A stretch of 6,304 nt of DNA, from NCBI GenBank assembly GCA_947499775.1, contig CANMPY010000118.1, positions 1 through 6,304 on the forward strand, written 5' to 3'. The notes beneath the pieces are model-generated. The model was given only the letters and a program-made list of their open reading frames with translations, had not been told where the DNA came from and did not search any database. The DNA is from Bacteroidota bacterium. GTDB lineage: Bacteria; Bacteroidota; Bacteroidia; NS11-12g; UBA9320. Shown piece by piece: positions 1 to 6,304 of this stretch. Each line of letters begins with the position of its first letter. Within the stretch, counting starts at the first letter, position 1. The position numbers were made by a program, and so were the translations under genes.

Positions 1-3000
1 CGTGTTCATAGAATTATTGAAATAGACCCTGCAACCAATGCCACCAGAATGTTTGTGTACCTTAATGACGGACTGATTGGAGCAGGATCAGACCAAATAC
101 GCTTCCGGGATTGGAAAATTGGGGATATGGCGGCAATAAATGATACTTCATTTTTGGTAATTGAAGCCGGTGCCAGAGGTATGTCGGATAAAAAAAATAT
201 TTACATAATAAGCATTAACGGGGCTACCGCAGTAAATTCAGGCTTATACGGTGGCAAAACTTTAGAGGCCTTGGTTGATTCAGCAGGATTAGCTGCTAAT
301 GGAATAAAACCTGTAAAAAAGAAATTATTTATGGATTTATTGGCCAATAGCTGGGATCCTGCCTTGGATAAAGCAGAAGGATTAGCTATAATAAACGATA
401 GCACCATTGCTATTGGTAATGATAATGATTTTGGTCAAACCTGCCCTTTGGCCAATGGAATACCCATCGCCACTTCTATTACAAGCCATGTTGTTACATA
501 CCGATTAAAAGGTAGTAATAAACTTGTTAACTTAAAACAATTTACACCCTTGTTATCTCAAGGTACTACTGGTCCTAACAGTTCTCAGAGCCCTTATTTG
601 GAAACTACAGTTACTGGTGGATTGCATACTTCCATTCTTACCGTTGGCGATTCAATTGGTACTTATCAAATGTGCGGTTTACCTGATGGATTAGGAGCAT
701 ATGATAATGGAAATGGCACATTTACCCTTTTAATGAATCATGAAATGAGCAACACCCTTGGTATAACAAGGGCTCATGGCTCTAAAGGAGCTTTTGTTTC
801 TAAATGGGTTGTCAATAAAAAGGATCTTTCATTTGTTAGTGGAAGCGATTTAGTAAAAAATGTTAAACTTTGGAAATCGGCCACCAACTCTTATAAAGAT
901 ACAACTACATCTTTCAATCGTTTTTGTGCAGGTGATTTGCCTTCTTTTTCTGCTTTTTATAATGCAGCTACAGGATTAGGAACACAGGAAAGAATATTTA
1001 TGAATGGCGAAGAAGCCGGTGCTGAAGGAAGAGCCTTTGGCCACATAGCCACAGGAACTAATGCCGGAACAACTTATGAATTGCCTTACCTTGGAAAGTT
1101 TAGTTGGGAAAATTCAATTGCAAGTCCTTATGCAAGCAACAAAACAGTGGTTGCCGGTACCGATGATGCCACACCGGGTGAAGTTTATTTCTATATAGGA
1201 ACTAAAACCAATACAGGTACTGAAATTGAAAAAGCCGGATTAACCGGTGGTAAATTATTTGGTGTAAAAGTTACAGGATTTACAACCGAAATAAGTACAA
1301 GTATCCCTACAGCCGGGACTACCTTTACATTATTTGATTTGGGACAAGTGCAAAACACAACGGGTGCAGCTTTGCAAACAGCTAGTACAACAGCCGGAGT
1401 TACTAAATTCTTGCGTCCAGAAGACGGTGCATGGGATCCAAAAAATCCAAATGATTTTTATTTTGTAACCACGAATTCATTTACAGCTCCAAGCCGCTTA
1501 TGGAAATTACATTTTACAGATGCTTCAAATCCTGAAATGGGTGGTACCATTACAGCAGTGCTTGACGGAACCGAAGGCCCAAAAATGATGGACAACATGG
1601 TGATTGACAATTACGGACATATTATGATTCAGGAAGATCCGGGCAACCAATCTTATTTAGCTAAAATTTGGCAATACACCATTGCTACTGATAATATTAA
1701 ACTAATTGCTTCACATGATGCAAACCTTTTTGTAACAGGTGGTGCAAATTTCTTAACCCAGGATGAAGAATCCTCAGGAATTATTGATATGCAAGATATT
1801 TTAGGTGCAGGAATGTTCATGTATGCCGACCAGGCCCATTATTCAAAACCGGGTCAACTGGTAGAAGGTGGACAGTTATTGGCCATGTTTAATCCTGATA
1901 CTAAAAATGGTTTTTTAGGAGCAGGAGCTAACAGCTCTCAATCCCCTTATTTAAAACCTGCCGCTGCTGGTGTTAAAATCAATTCTCTTTTAACCGTTGG
2001 TGATTCAGTAGGAAAATACAAAATGGCTGGTATCCCTGATGGTTTAGGTGCTTTTGATAACAATAACGGAACATTTACATTGTTAATGAATCACGAACTT
2101 GGCAATACGGTAGGAGTTACCCGTGCTCATGGTTCCATTGGTGCTTTTGTTTCAAAATGGGTAATCAATAAAAGTGACCTGAGTTTTGTAAGCGGAGGTG
2201 ATTTAATAAAAAATATGAACCTTTACAGCAATGGAACCTATACAACATATAATGCTGCAAATACTAATACTAAGGCCGCTTTAAGTCGTTTGTGTGCTGC
2301 TGACCTCCCTCCGGTTTCTGCATTTTTTAATGCTGAATCAGGATTAGGAACACAGGAAAGATTGTTTATGAATGGTGAAGAGAGTGGTACAGAGGGTAGA
2401 GCTTTTGCCCATATTGCATCAGGTATTAATTCTGGTACGAGCTTTGAACTTCCATACCTGGGTAAGTTTGCCTGGGAAAATGCAGTAGCCAGTCCTACAT
2501 CAAGCGACAAAACAGTTGTGGCTGGATTGGATGATGGAACAGGAGGACAAGTTTATTTTTATATAGGTTCAAAATCAATTTCGGGCAATGAAATAGATAA
2601 AGCTGGACTTACCAATGGTAAATTGTATGGTGTTGCCGTTAGTGGATTAACTATTGAATCAAGCACTGCAATACCATTAGCCGGCACTGCTTTTAGCCTT
2701 GTAAATTTAGGTACCGTGAAAGATTCATCTGGTTTAGGGCTTAACACAAAAAGTGTGGCTGCCGGTGTAACTACTTTCTTACGCCCTGAAGATGGTGCGT
2801 GGGACCCATCTAACCTAAGAGATTTTTATTTCGCAACTACCAATGCCTTTACTGCCCCATCACGCTTATGGAGATTGCGCTTTTTTGATGCGTTGAATCC
2901 TGAATTAGGTGGCACAATTTCAGCAGTTCTTGATGGAACCGAAGGGCCAAAAATGATTGACAATTTAACCATTGATAATTACGGTCATATTCTTTTACAG

Positions 3001-3888
3001 GAAGATGTAGGAAATCAAACCCATCTTGGTAAAATATGGCAATATACTATTGCTACCGATGCCTTATCCTTGATATCATATCACGATTCAACCCGATTTT
3101 TAAGTGGCGCTGCCAATTACCTAACGCAAGATGAAGAAGCCTCTGGAATTATTGATATGCAAGCTATTTTAGGAGCCGGTATGTTTATGTTTGTTGATCA
3201 GGCGCATTATGCCACTACCACTGAATTGGTTGAAGGTGGTCAATTGCTAACCCTTTTTAATCCGGATACAAAAAATTCAATTTCTAAAATCAATGTTTTG
3301 GGTAACAATATCGTCATCACGTTGCAAGATGCCAGTCCAAGTTTTGCTGATAACACTGATTTTGGAGATGTAAAAAAAGGTACCTCAAAAATCCTTCCCT
3401 TCGAAATTAAAAATGCAGGACCAGGTGTGTTAACGGTTAAATCCATTCGTTTTGATGGATATGATGCCCGTGAGTATTCATTAATTAGCCCAACGTCGTT
3501 TCCATTCAACATTCCAGCAAATGGCACTCAAACTATTAACGTACAATTTGAGCCAAAATCATTAGGAGGTAAAGTGGCAAACATTATCATTTTTAACAAC
3601 GATTTCGACAAACCTGAATTTGAATATGTACTCCAAGGTTTCGGGGTTGTGAATACTTCGGTTCAAAATATTGACGCCAAAGCAAATATTCTTGGGATTT
3701 ATCCAAATCCGAATGCTACCGGTTTACTGAATTTTAGTAAAACTATTTCATTAGAAATATTTGATTACACCGGAAAGCTTATAAAAACCGGAACCAAGGT
3801 AAATGAGATTAATGTTTCTGATATTTCAAAAGGTATTTATTTATTAAAAACCTCTGAAGGAGAAACAACAAAATTTATTATTCAATAA
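1..3888 (+). CDS. Large T9SS-exported protein: phytase-like domain, two PhoX/DUF839-like modules, choice-of-anchor D, sorting tail (5' end missing)
   Basis: The frame is open from base 1 to the TAA at 3886-3888 (1295 codons), so the ATG at 49 is internal and the true start and signal peptide lie upstream. Positions 1-550 resemble the end of an esterase-like phytase domain, with FRDWKIGDMAAI and KAEGLAIINDSTIAIGNDNDFG-type motifs. Two PhoX/DUF839-like modules follow (577-1908 and 1930-3276). Each has a PDGLGA(Y/F)DN start, a NHE motif, a conserved Cys (RFCAGDLP, RLCAADLP), MNGEE, RPEDGAWDP and an IDNYGH..QED motif. About 3292-3645 is a choice-of-anchor D domain (DFGDVKKGT, NVQFEPKSLGGK), and about 3688-3885 is a T9SS type A tail (IYPNPNATG, ISKGIYLLKT). 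PhoX proteins are metal-dependent phosphatases and phytase-like domains act on phosphoesters, so a secreted phosphoester hydrolase is the best guess. Activity is not proven: DUF839 proteins are diverse, and I cannot confirm the metal ligands. The domain and export calls are firm; the substrate is not. Confidence 0.9.
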   Translation, partial: RVHRIIEIDPATNATRMFVYLNDGLIGAGSDQIRFRDWKIGDMAAINDTSFLVIEAGARGMSDKKNIYIISINGATAVNSGLYGGKTLEALVDSAGLAANGIKPVKKKLFMDLLANSWDPALDKAEGLAIINDSTIAIGNDNDFGQTCPLANGIPIATSITSHVVTYRLKGSNKLVNLKQFTPLLSQGTTGPNSSQSPYLETTVTGGLHTSILTVGDSIGTYQMCGLPDGLGAYDNGNGTFTLLMNHEMSNTLGITRAHGSKGAFVSKWVVNKKDLSFVSGSDLVKNVKLWKSATNSYKDTTTSFNRFCAGDLPSFSAFYNAATGLGTQERIFMNGEEAGAEGRAFGHIATGTNAGTTYELPYLGKFSWENSIASPYASNKTVVAGTDDATPGEVYFYIGTKTNTGTEIEKAGLTGGKLFGVKVTGFTTEISTSIPTAGTTFTLFDLGQVQNTTGAALQTASTTAGVTKFLRPEDGAWDPKNPNDFYFVTTNSFTAPSRLWKLHFTDASNPEMGGTITAVLDGTEGPKMMDNMVIDNYGHIMIQEDPGNQSYLAKIWQYTIATDNIKLIASHDANLFVTGGANFLTQDEESSGIIDMQDILGAGMFMYADQAHYSKPGQLVEGGQLLAMFNPDTKNGFLGAGANSSQSPYLKPAAAGVKINSLLTVGDSVGKYKMAGIPDGLGAFDNNNGTFTLLMNHELGNTVGVTRAHGSIGAFVSKWVINKSDLSFVSGGDLIKNMNLYSNGTYTTYNAANTNTKAALSRLCAADLPPVSAFFNAESGLGTQERLFMNGEESGTEGRAFAHIASGINSGTSFELPYLGKFAWENAVASPTSSDKTVVAGLDDGTGGQVYFYIGSKSISGNEIDKAGLTNGKLYGVAVSGLTIESSTAIPLAGTAFSLVNLGTVKDSSGLGLNTKSVAAGVTTFLRPEDGAWDPSNLRDFYFATTNAFTAPSRLWRLRFFDALNPELGGTISAVLDGTEGPKMIDNLTIDNYGHILLQEDVGNQTHLGKIWQYTIATDALSLISYHDSTRFLSGAANYLTQDEEASGIIDMQAILGAGMFMFVDQAHYATTTELVEGGQLLTLFNPDTKNSISKINVLGNNIVITLQDASPSFADNTDFGDVKKGTSKILPFEIKNAGPGVLTVKSIRFDGYDAREYSLISPTSFPFNIPANGTQTINVQFEPKSLGGKVANIIIFNNDFDKPEFEYVLQGFGVVNTSVQNIDAKANILGIYPNPNATGLLNFSKTISLEIFDYTGKLIKTGTKVNEINVSDISKGIYLLKTSEGETTKFIIQ
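577..1908 (+). repeat. PhoX/DUF839-like module, tandem copy 1
   Basis: First of two homologous modules within the large exported protein, running from NSSQSPYL to FNPDTKN (444 codons). Acidic motifs that could bind metal are MNGEE near 1000-1014, RPED at 1414-1425 and QED at 1630-1638. The conserved Cys lies in RFCAGDLP. Copy 2 begins 1353 bases downstream. Over the 77 residues starting at VGDS, I count 58 identical positions between the copies. Confidence 0.85.
1930..3276 (+). repeat. PhoX/DUF839-like module, tandem copy 2
   Basis: Second module (449 codons), separated from copy 1 by a seven-residue linker (GFLGAGA). The extra five codons fall in the variable stretch before RLCAADLPPVSAF, where copy 2 has a Thr/Asn/Ala-rich insertion. 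MNGEE (about 2368-2382), RPEDGAWDP (2782-2808) and QED (2998-3006) are all kept, so neither copy looks catalytically abandoned by sequence. The many synonymous and replacement differences argue for an old duplication and against an assembly artefact. Confidence 0.85.
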
Positions 3889-3898
3889 GTTAACCAAC

Positions 3899-3925
3899 TG
3901 AATCGTCCTATAAATAGTTGACAGT
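3899..3925 (-). repeat. Probable IS terminal inverted repeat (right end)
   Basis: Lies between the transposase stop and the large gene. The outermost bases are TG on the plus strand, equivalent to CA at the 3' end of the element as oriented, which is usual for IS3-family ends. The partner repeat is not in the window, so the exact boundary is inferred from position and terminal dinucleotide only. Confidence 0.45.
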
Positions 3926-3939
3926 TCAAAAATATTAAA

Positions 3940-4176
3940 TTATCCCTGATAGCATTCATAGTTATCAGGGATTTTTTTATGTACTTGATTTGGAGTTTTA
4001 AAATTTAATGCCAGGTGAGGTCTAATATTATTGTATAAGTTAACTGCCTGATGAATCATTCAATCTGCCAATTGTTTATTCTTTATTTCTTCACCTAATC
4101 CAAATTCTTCTTTTATAGTTCTATTCATTCTTTCTGCTAAGGCATTTTCATAGGGGTCTCCATTTTCAGTCATGCT
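3940..4176 (-). pseudogene. IS3-family transposase (OrfB), C-terminal fragment with in-frame stop
   Basis: Read on the minus strand from the AGC at 4176-4174 (the ATG at 4173 is internal to the original gene), it gives S-MTENGDPYENALAERMN, then IKEEF, then QAVNLYNNIRPHLALN and KTPNQVHKK, ending at TAA 3942-3940. This is the end of the rve/DDE integrase core of IS3-group transposases. The Glu in ALAERMN is the expected third catalytic acidic residue, and YNNIRPHLAL..KTP is the family's usual C-terminal signature. A TGA at 4062-4060 interrupts the frame after QLAD. The N-terminal part with both catalytic Asp residues is lost: the codon beyond the AGC is TAA. It is non-functional. Confidence 0.85.
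3942..3978 (+). terminator. Rho-independent terminator downstream of the large exported protein gene
   Basis: ATCCCTGATA (3942-3951) pairs perfectly with TATCAGGGAT (3963-3972) around an 11-base loop, and a run of seven Ts covers 3972-3978. It sits 53 bases after the stop codon of the large gene and points in its direction. The same bases encode the last residues of the transposase remnant on the other strand (IPDNYECYQG), with the T-run being antisense to Lys codons. The structure is therefore part of the IS, not of the native gene. Confidence 0.75.
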
Positions 4177-4584
4177 TTATCAAACTATTGCAGAGTGTTG
4201 GTGAATAATATCGATGAAGCGGTATTAGCCTGTATGACTAATTTCGGAAAGTCGAAATTTAAATTCTATTTATTTGGAATAGCATCCAGATTATTAAAAC
4301 GGGAAATTTATAAATCAGGATTATTTAATGGTTAAAAGAATATGAAATTGGTTAACAACTATCATGTAAAAGCTGATATTTTGGATAGAACTGAGCTATA
4401 TGTTTTTAGAAAAATACTAAACCGATTACCTGAAAACCAGCGTGAAATTTTTGTCCTTTTTGAAATAAATGACATGTCGTTAAACGAAATATCAGAAATA
4501 GAAAACATTCCATGATCAACCGTCAAAGCCAGACTAGGCAGGGCACGACAAGCCTTAGCTGAAATATATAGAGATAGTTCTTAA
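4177..4584 (+). pseudogene. ECF-type RNA polymerase sigma factor, 5'-truncated, two in-frame stops
   Basis: A single frame carries both parts of an ECF sigma factor. The region 2 remnant reads YCRVLVNNIDEA, then SKFKFYLFGIASRLLKRE. Region 4 reads LNRLPENQREIFVLFEIN, then LNEISEIENIP and STVKARLGRARQALAEI, the helix-turn-helix that recognises the -35 element. A TAA (4333-4335) falls between the regions, and a TGA (4513-4515) falls inside the helix-turn-helix, just before STVKARL. The start and the first part of region 2 are missing because the IS remnant begins there, and the segment after NIDEA looks shortened. It ends at TAA 4582-4584, eleven bases before the next gene remnant, as in sigma/anti-sigma operons. 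An ATG at 4342 opens only a 57-codon region 4 piece that lacks the recognition helix. Family call firm; inactive. Confidence 0.85.
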
Positions 4585-4595
4585 TTAATAGAATT

Positions 4596-4912
4596 ATGCA
4601 AGAAGAAAATTCAAAAGGTTTAGAAAATCTTATTAAAAATATAAAAGCACAATTGCCCTTAATTCATATTGAAGGAATAGAAAGTATGAGCAAAGGGTTT
4701 TTCTCAACTTCAACGGCATTATTTCAAAATTGGATAAAGCCTGTTGGGATAGCATTTGTTGGAGTAGTAATAGTTTTAACTACTTTTTTTTAGTAAATAA
4801 AAGTATAACTGGTGGGGGTGAAATTGTGAAAAGTATATCTTCAACAATTCCAGCGAATAACTCTAATACAACCATAACTAACACTTTGGAAGTAAATCAA
4901 CCTTTTTGCTAA
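4596..4912 (+). pseudogene. N-terminal piece: cytoplasmic segment and transmembrane helix
   Basis: From the ATG at 4596 the product starts MQEENSKGLENLIKNIKAQ and reaches a hydrophobic stretch PVGIAFVGVVIVLTTFF (about residues 48-65), ending at TAG 4791-4793. Restoring one T in the run 4784-4791 continues it as FFLVNKSITGGGEIVKSI, a normal membrane exit, and on to the TAA at 4910-4912. The Ser/Thr/Asn-rich stretch after the helix suits an exported linker. No clear Shine-Dalgarno precedes the ATG, which is common in Bacteroidota; the start is chosen from its close spacing to the sigma remnant. Confidence 0.65.
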
Positions 4913-4961
4913 TTTCTTTGGGAAATAATCCTGAAAAGAACGAAACCAAACTCGTTTATAA

Positions 4962-5684
4962 AAAAATAAACTAGATATCGAAACGATTAATACTCCAATA
5001 AAATATAAACTTCAATCTGCAGACAGTTCAGTTTTAAATTTCCTAAGTGCACAAATGCAATCCTTTGAAATAGACCCAATGAGAGATACTGTGATTATAG
5101 GAAAAATGGGAACTAAAGTTGTTTTTCATAAAGCTTGTTTTGAAGATATGAATGGCAAAGTAGCCAAATCAAATGTAAACATTACCCTGAAATAATGTTA
5201 CAATTACCCTGATATGGTAAAGGAAAATCTCAACACCCATTGTGATAGTGGCTATTTGGAAAGTAAAGAAATGATTTGGGTAGAAGCCAATGCCGAAGAA
5301 AAAAAATTAAAGCTGAGAGAAGGATTTGATATACCCATAGATTTTGCAAACAATAATACCGATGATTACAATCTGTATTATGCAAATGATGATAAATATA
5401 GCCAAGCCAATTGGCATTTGGATTCTTTGGGTAAAGTTCCCAATCCCGTTATTATCCCTAATTCGGGCAGATATTGGGATATTACTTTTAATTATTTTAT
5501 GGATAATTATAAGTTGAATAAATTCATAATGCTGGGGATATATGAAAAAAGTTGGAGCTTGCATTTCACATCTACCGATACCAAAATGTTTGGATTTACA
5601 GCATTTACATCGGCTAATATGTATCTCAATTTAGCTTGTATAGAATTCAGATATTTATGTTCTGATATATATAATATAAGGTAG
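4962..5684 (+). pseudogene. Central exported-domain piece, interrupted by TAA at 5193
   Basis: Frame 3 gives KLDIETINTPIKYKLQ, then DTVIIGKMGTKVVF and CFEDMNGKVAKSNVNITLK. The pattern G-T-x-V followed by an F-x-D-x-x-G-K segment and V-x-I-x-L recurs in Bacteroidota surface proteins of unknown function. After the TAA (5193-5195) the same frame continues CYNYPDMVKENLN, then MIWVEANAEEKKLKLREG, and ends at TAG 5682-5684. An ATG at 5214 opens 156 codons and could be called a gene, but similarity of style and frame continue upstream of it, so it is an internal Met. No known function. Confidence 0.6.
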
Positions 5685-6201
5685 TGCCTAATATCAAACA
5701 TTCAAGTTGGGTTACTGATTTTGGATTTTCGTGTATTTCACGAGATAGCTTAAATATATGGTTGGCTAAAGATTCAATTCAAAAGAAAATAAATAAAGCC
5801 ATTTTTGGCGTTAATATGAGGAGTCCATTTTTTGCTTCAATAATTGGATTGATTAATTGTGACCACCTTATAAATAGAGGATTAGTAAACAGGGACAAGC
5901 AAGTTATTACATTTTCTAATTACCCAAAAGATGATTATACCAAAACTTATTTATTGTTAATAAACAAATAGGCAATTGCCACTCCCGGCAGGAGTGATGA
6001 AGAGCCTGTTTTTAAAATCTACCCCTCAATGCCGAAGCTACGTTGTTTTCATACAAATTAGTGAACGGAAAAATTTCATATTTTCAAATGGATATTAATA
6101 CTTCCACATATATAATTTCACTTGGATCTTATGAACCATTAAAAGATGTAGATGATTTGATTGGTAAAATAGATATGGTTACAAGCCCATATTTGAATTG
6201 A
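5684..6201 (+). pseudogene. C-terminal pieces of the same decayed exported protein
   Basis: Frame 2 reads VPNIKHSSWVTDFGFSCISR, then SLNIWLAKDSIQKKINKAIF and MRSPFFASIIGLINCDH, up to TAG 5969-5971. From about 6016, frame 1 reads NLPLNAEATLFSYKLVNG, then EPLKDVDDLIGKIDMVTSPYLN, ending at TGA 6199-6201. The 33 bases after the TAG still read in frame 2 (AIATPGRSDEEPVF). A GTG at 5684 could start a 95-codon product, but there is no ribosome site and the text looks like the middle of a protein. The frame 3 to 2 join near 5640-5690 is unclear because frame 2 there also has TGA and TAA codons. Confidence 0.55.
5971..5996. repeat. Perfect 10-base palindrome followed by a six-pair hairpin
   Basis: GGCAATTGCC (5971-5980) is a perfect palindrome. 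It runs directly into CACTCC (5980-5985) and GGAGTG (5991-5996), which pair around the loop CGGCA. No T-run follows on the plus strand, so it is not a standard terminator. It is visibly richer in G and C than the surrounding relic. Function unknown. Confidence 0.45.
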
Positions 6202-6227
6202 GGATTTTTATTATTTATTTAATTTTT

Positions 6228-6256
6228 AAAAAACGGCCACTTTCACAAGCAGCCGT
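6228..6256 (-). terminator. Rho-independent terminator for a leftward transcript from beyond the right edge
   Basis: On the minus strand ACGGCTGC (6256-6249) pairs with GTGGCCGT (6240-6233) around the loop TTGTGAAA, followed by a run of Ts (the As at 6228-6233 on the plus strand). Two of the eight pairs are G-U wobbles that exist only in minus-strand RNA; in plus-strand RNA they would be A-C mismatches. This fixes the direction. It implies a minus-strand gene ending near or beyond 6304. Confidence 0.65.
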
Positions 6257-6304
6257 AATAAATATAGACTAAAAAGTATAAAAATCGATTTAGTTATAGT
6301 CCAG
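6257..6304. other. Short AT-rich stretch with no recognisable gene
   Basis: These last 48 bases lie upstream of the leftward terminator. On the minus strand one frame reads LDYN followed by TAA (6292-6290) at the very edge, and a second frame is open but reads like chance hydrophobic sequence. The first could be the end of the leftward gene, but there is too little to tell. Confidence 0.25.

Larger units (their letters stand above)
3899..4176 (-). mobile_element. IS3-family insertion sequence remnant (right end only)
   Basis: Contains the last 78 codons of an IS3-type transposase plus about 40 bases of non-coding IS end. The upstream ORF (orfA), most of orfB and the other IS end are absent. 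The outer edge is inferred to be the TG at 3899-3900, eleven bases after the stop of the large gene. Read on the plus strand, this begins TGAATCGTCCTATAAATAG, which suits an IS3 terminal repeat starting with TG. The inner edge is where transposase similarity stops, about 4176. The element cannot move by itself. Confidence 0.75.
4596..6201 (+). pseudogene. Decayed gene for a one-pass membrane protein with a long exported domain, probable sigma-factor partner
   Basis: The pieces read in order through frames 3, 2, 1, 3, 2 and 1 and join into one product of about 535 residues. Proposed breaks: one T lost in the T-run 4784-4791; one T lost in 4903-4907; one A lost in 4960-4966; a TAA at 5193-5195; a frame change between about 5636 and 5686; a TAG at 5969-5971; and one A lost near 6014-6017. 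The layout is a short cytoplasmic segment (about 45 residues), one helix and a large outer domain. Its place directly after an ECF sigma remnant suggests an anti-sigma or sensor role, but I see no recognisable anti-sigma domain such as ZAS or FecR, so that role is inference. Joining the pieces is convincing for 4596-5684 and 6016-6201, and less so around 5640-5690 and 5971-6015. Confidence 0.7.

Noticed and set aside
2238..2510. Minus-strand open frame within the second PhoX-like module
   Set aside because: It is antisense to a strongly conserved coding segment, has no recognisable domain, and its openness follows from the codon use of the real gene. The same applies to 201-407, 2559-2747, 3240-3527 and the minus-strand frames at 5307-5701.
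577..3276. Tandem 1.35 kb repeat as an assembly duplication
   Set aside because: The copies differ at about a quarter of residues over the stretch counted, have many synonymous changes and a five-codon length difference, so they are genuine diverged copies.
4060..4515. TGA read as Trp or another amino acid in the transposase (4062-4060) and sigma (4513-4515) frames
   Set aside because: The intact large gene uses TGG for Trp and has no internal TGA. The affected genes also contain TAA stops and truncations, so ordinary decay explains them.
4784..4795. Programmed frameshift at the T8 run joining the membrane helix to the exported part
   Set aside because: The shifted frame meets another stop and another frame change 120 bases on, and further breaks follow. 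A programmed event at one site would not rescue the product.
5181..5212. Direct repeat ATTACCCTGA at 5181-5190 and 5203-5212
   Set aside because: Only ten bases, in different codon phases, with sensible protein text in each. Most likely chance in AT-rich sequence.
5214..5684. Independent 156-codon gene starting at ATG 5214
   Set aside because: The same frame upstream of the TAA at 5193 carries matching protein-like text that continues into it, there is no ribosome site, and the product has no signal peptide. It is the middle of the decayed gene.
1..6304. tRNA, rRNA, CRISPR array, riboswitch or replication origin
   Set aside because: No cloverleaf, rRNA-like stretch, short regular repeats with spacers, or clustered origin boxes were seen on either strand.

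Overview
The window looks like an AT-rich Bacteroidota chromosome. The strongest evidence is the end of the first gene: a choice-of-anchor D (ASH/Hydin-like) domain followed by a type A sorting tail of the type IX secretion system (T9SS), which is confined to this phylum. The ECF sigma remnant next to a one-pass membrane protein remnant, and the IS3-type transposase remnant, fit the same source. Genus cannot be told from the sequence.

Layout. (1) Positions 1-3888 hold the 3' part of one very large intact gene for a secreted multidomain protein. In order it carries the end of a phytase-like (esterase-like) domain, two tandem PhoX/DUF839-like modules of about 445 residues that are clear duplicates of each other, a choice-of-anchor D domain and a T9SS tail. 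(2) Positions 3899-4176 are the right end of an IS3-family element on the minus strand: one IS end, the last 78 codons of the transposase with an in-frame TGA, and a hairpin plus T-run that can terminate the upstream gene. (3) Positions 4177-4584 are a 5'-truncated ECF sigma factor with two in-frame stops. (4) Positions 4596-6201 are one decayed gene for a short cytoplasmic segment, one membrane helix and a long exported domain, probably the regulatory partner of the sigma factor. It is now broken by four or five single-base frame changes and two stops. (5) Positions 6202-6304 contain a hairpin reading as a rho-independent terminator for the minus strand, so a leftward gene probably lies beyond the right edge.

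The main story is a contrast: a perfectly open gene of about 3.9 kb next to 2.3 kb of relics. The likely sequence of events is that an IS3 element, or a deletion at its edge, removed the start of a sigma/membrane-partner operon, which then decayed. The surviving IS end may now supply the terminator of the large exported protein gene. I found no RNA genes, CRISPR array or intact mobile element, and no convincing new biological system.
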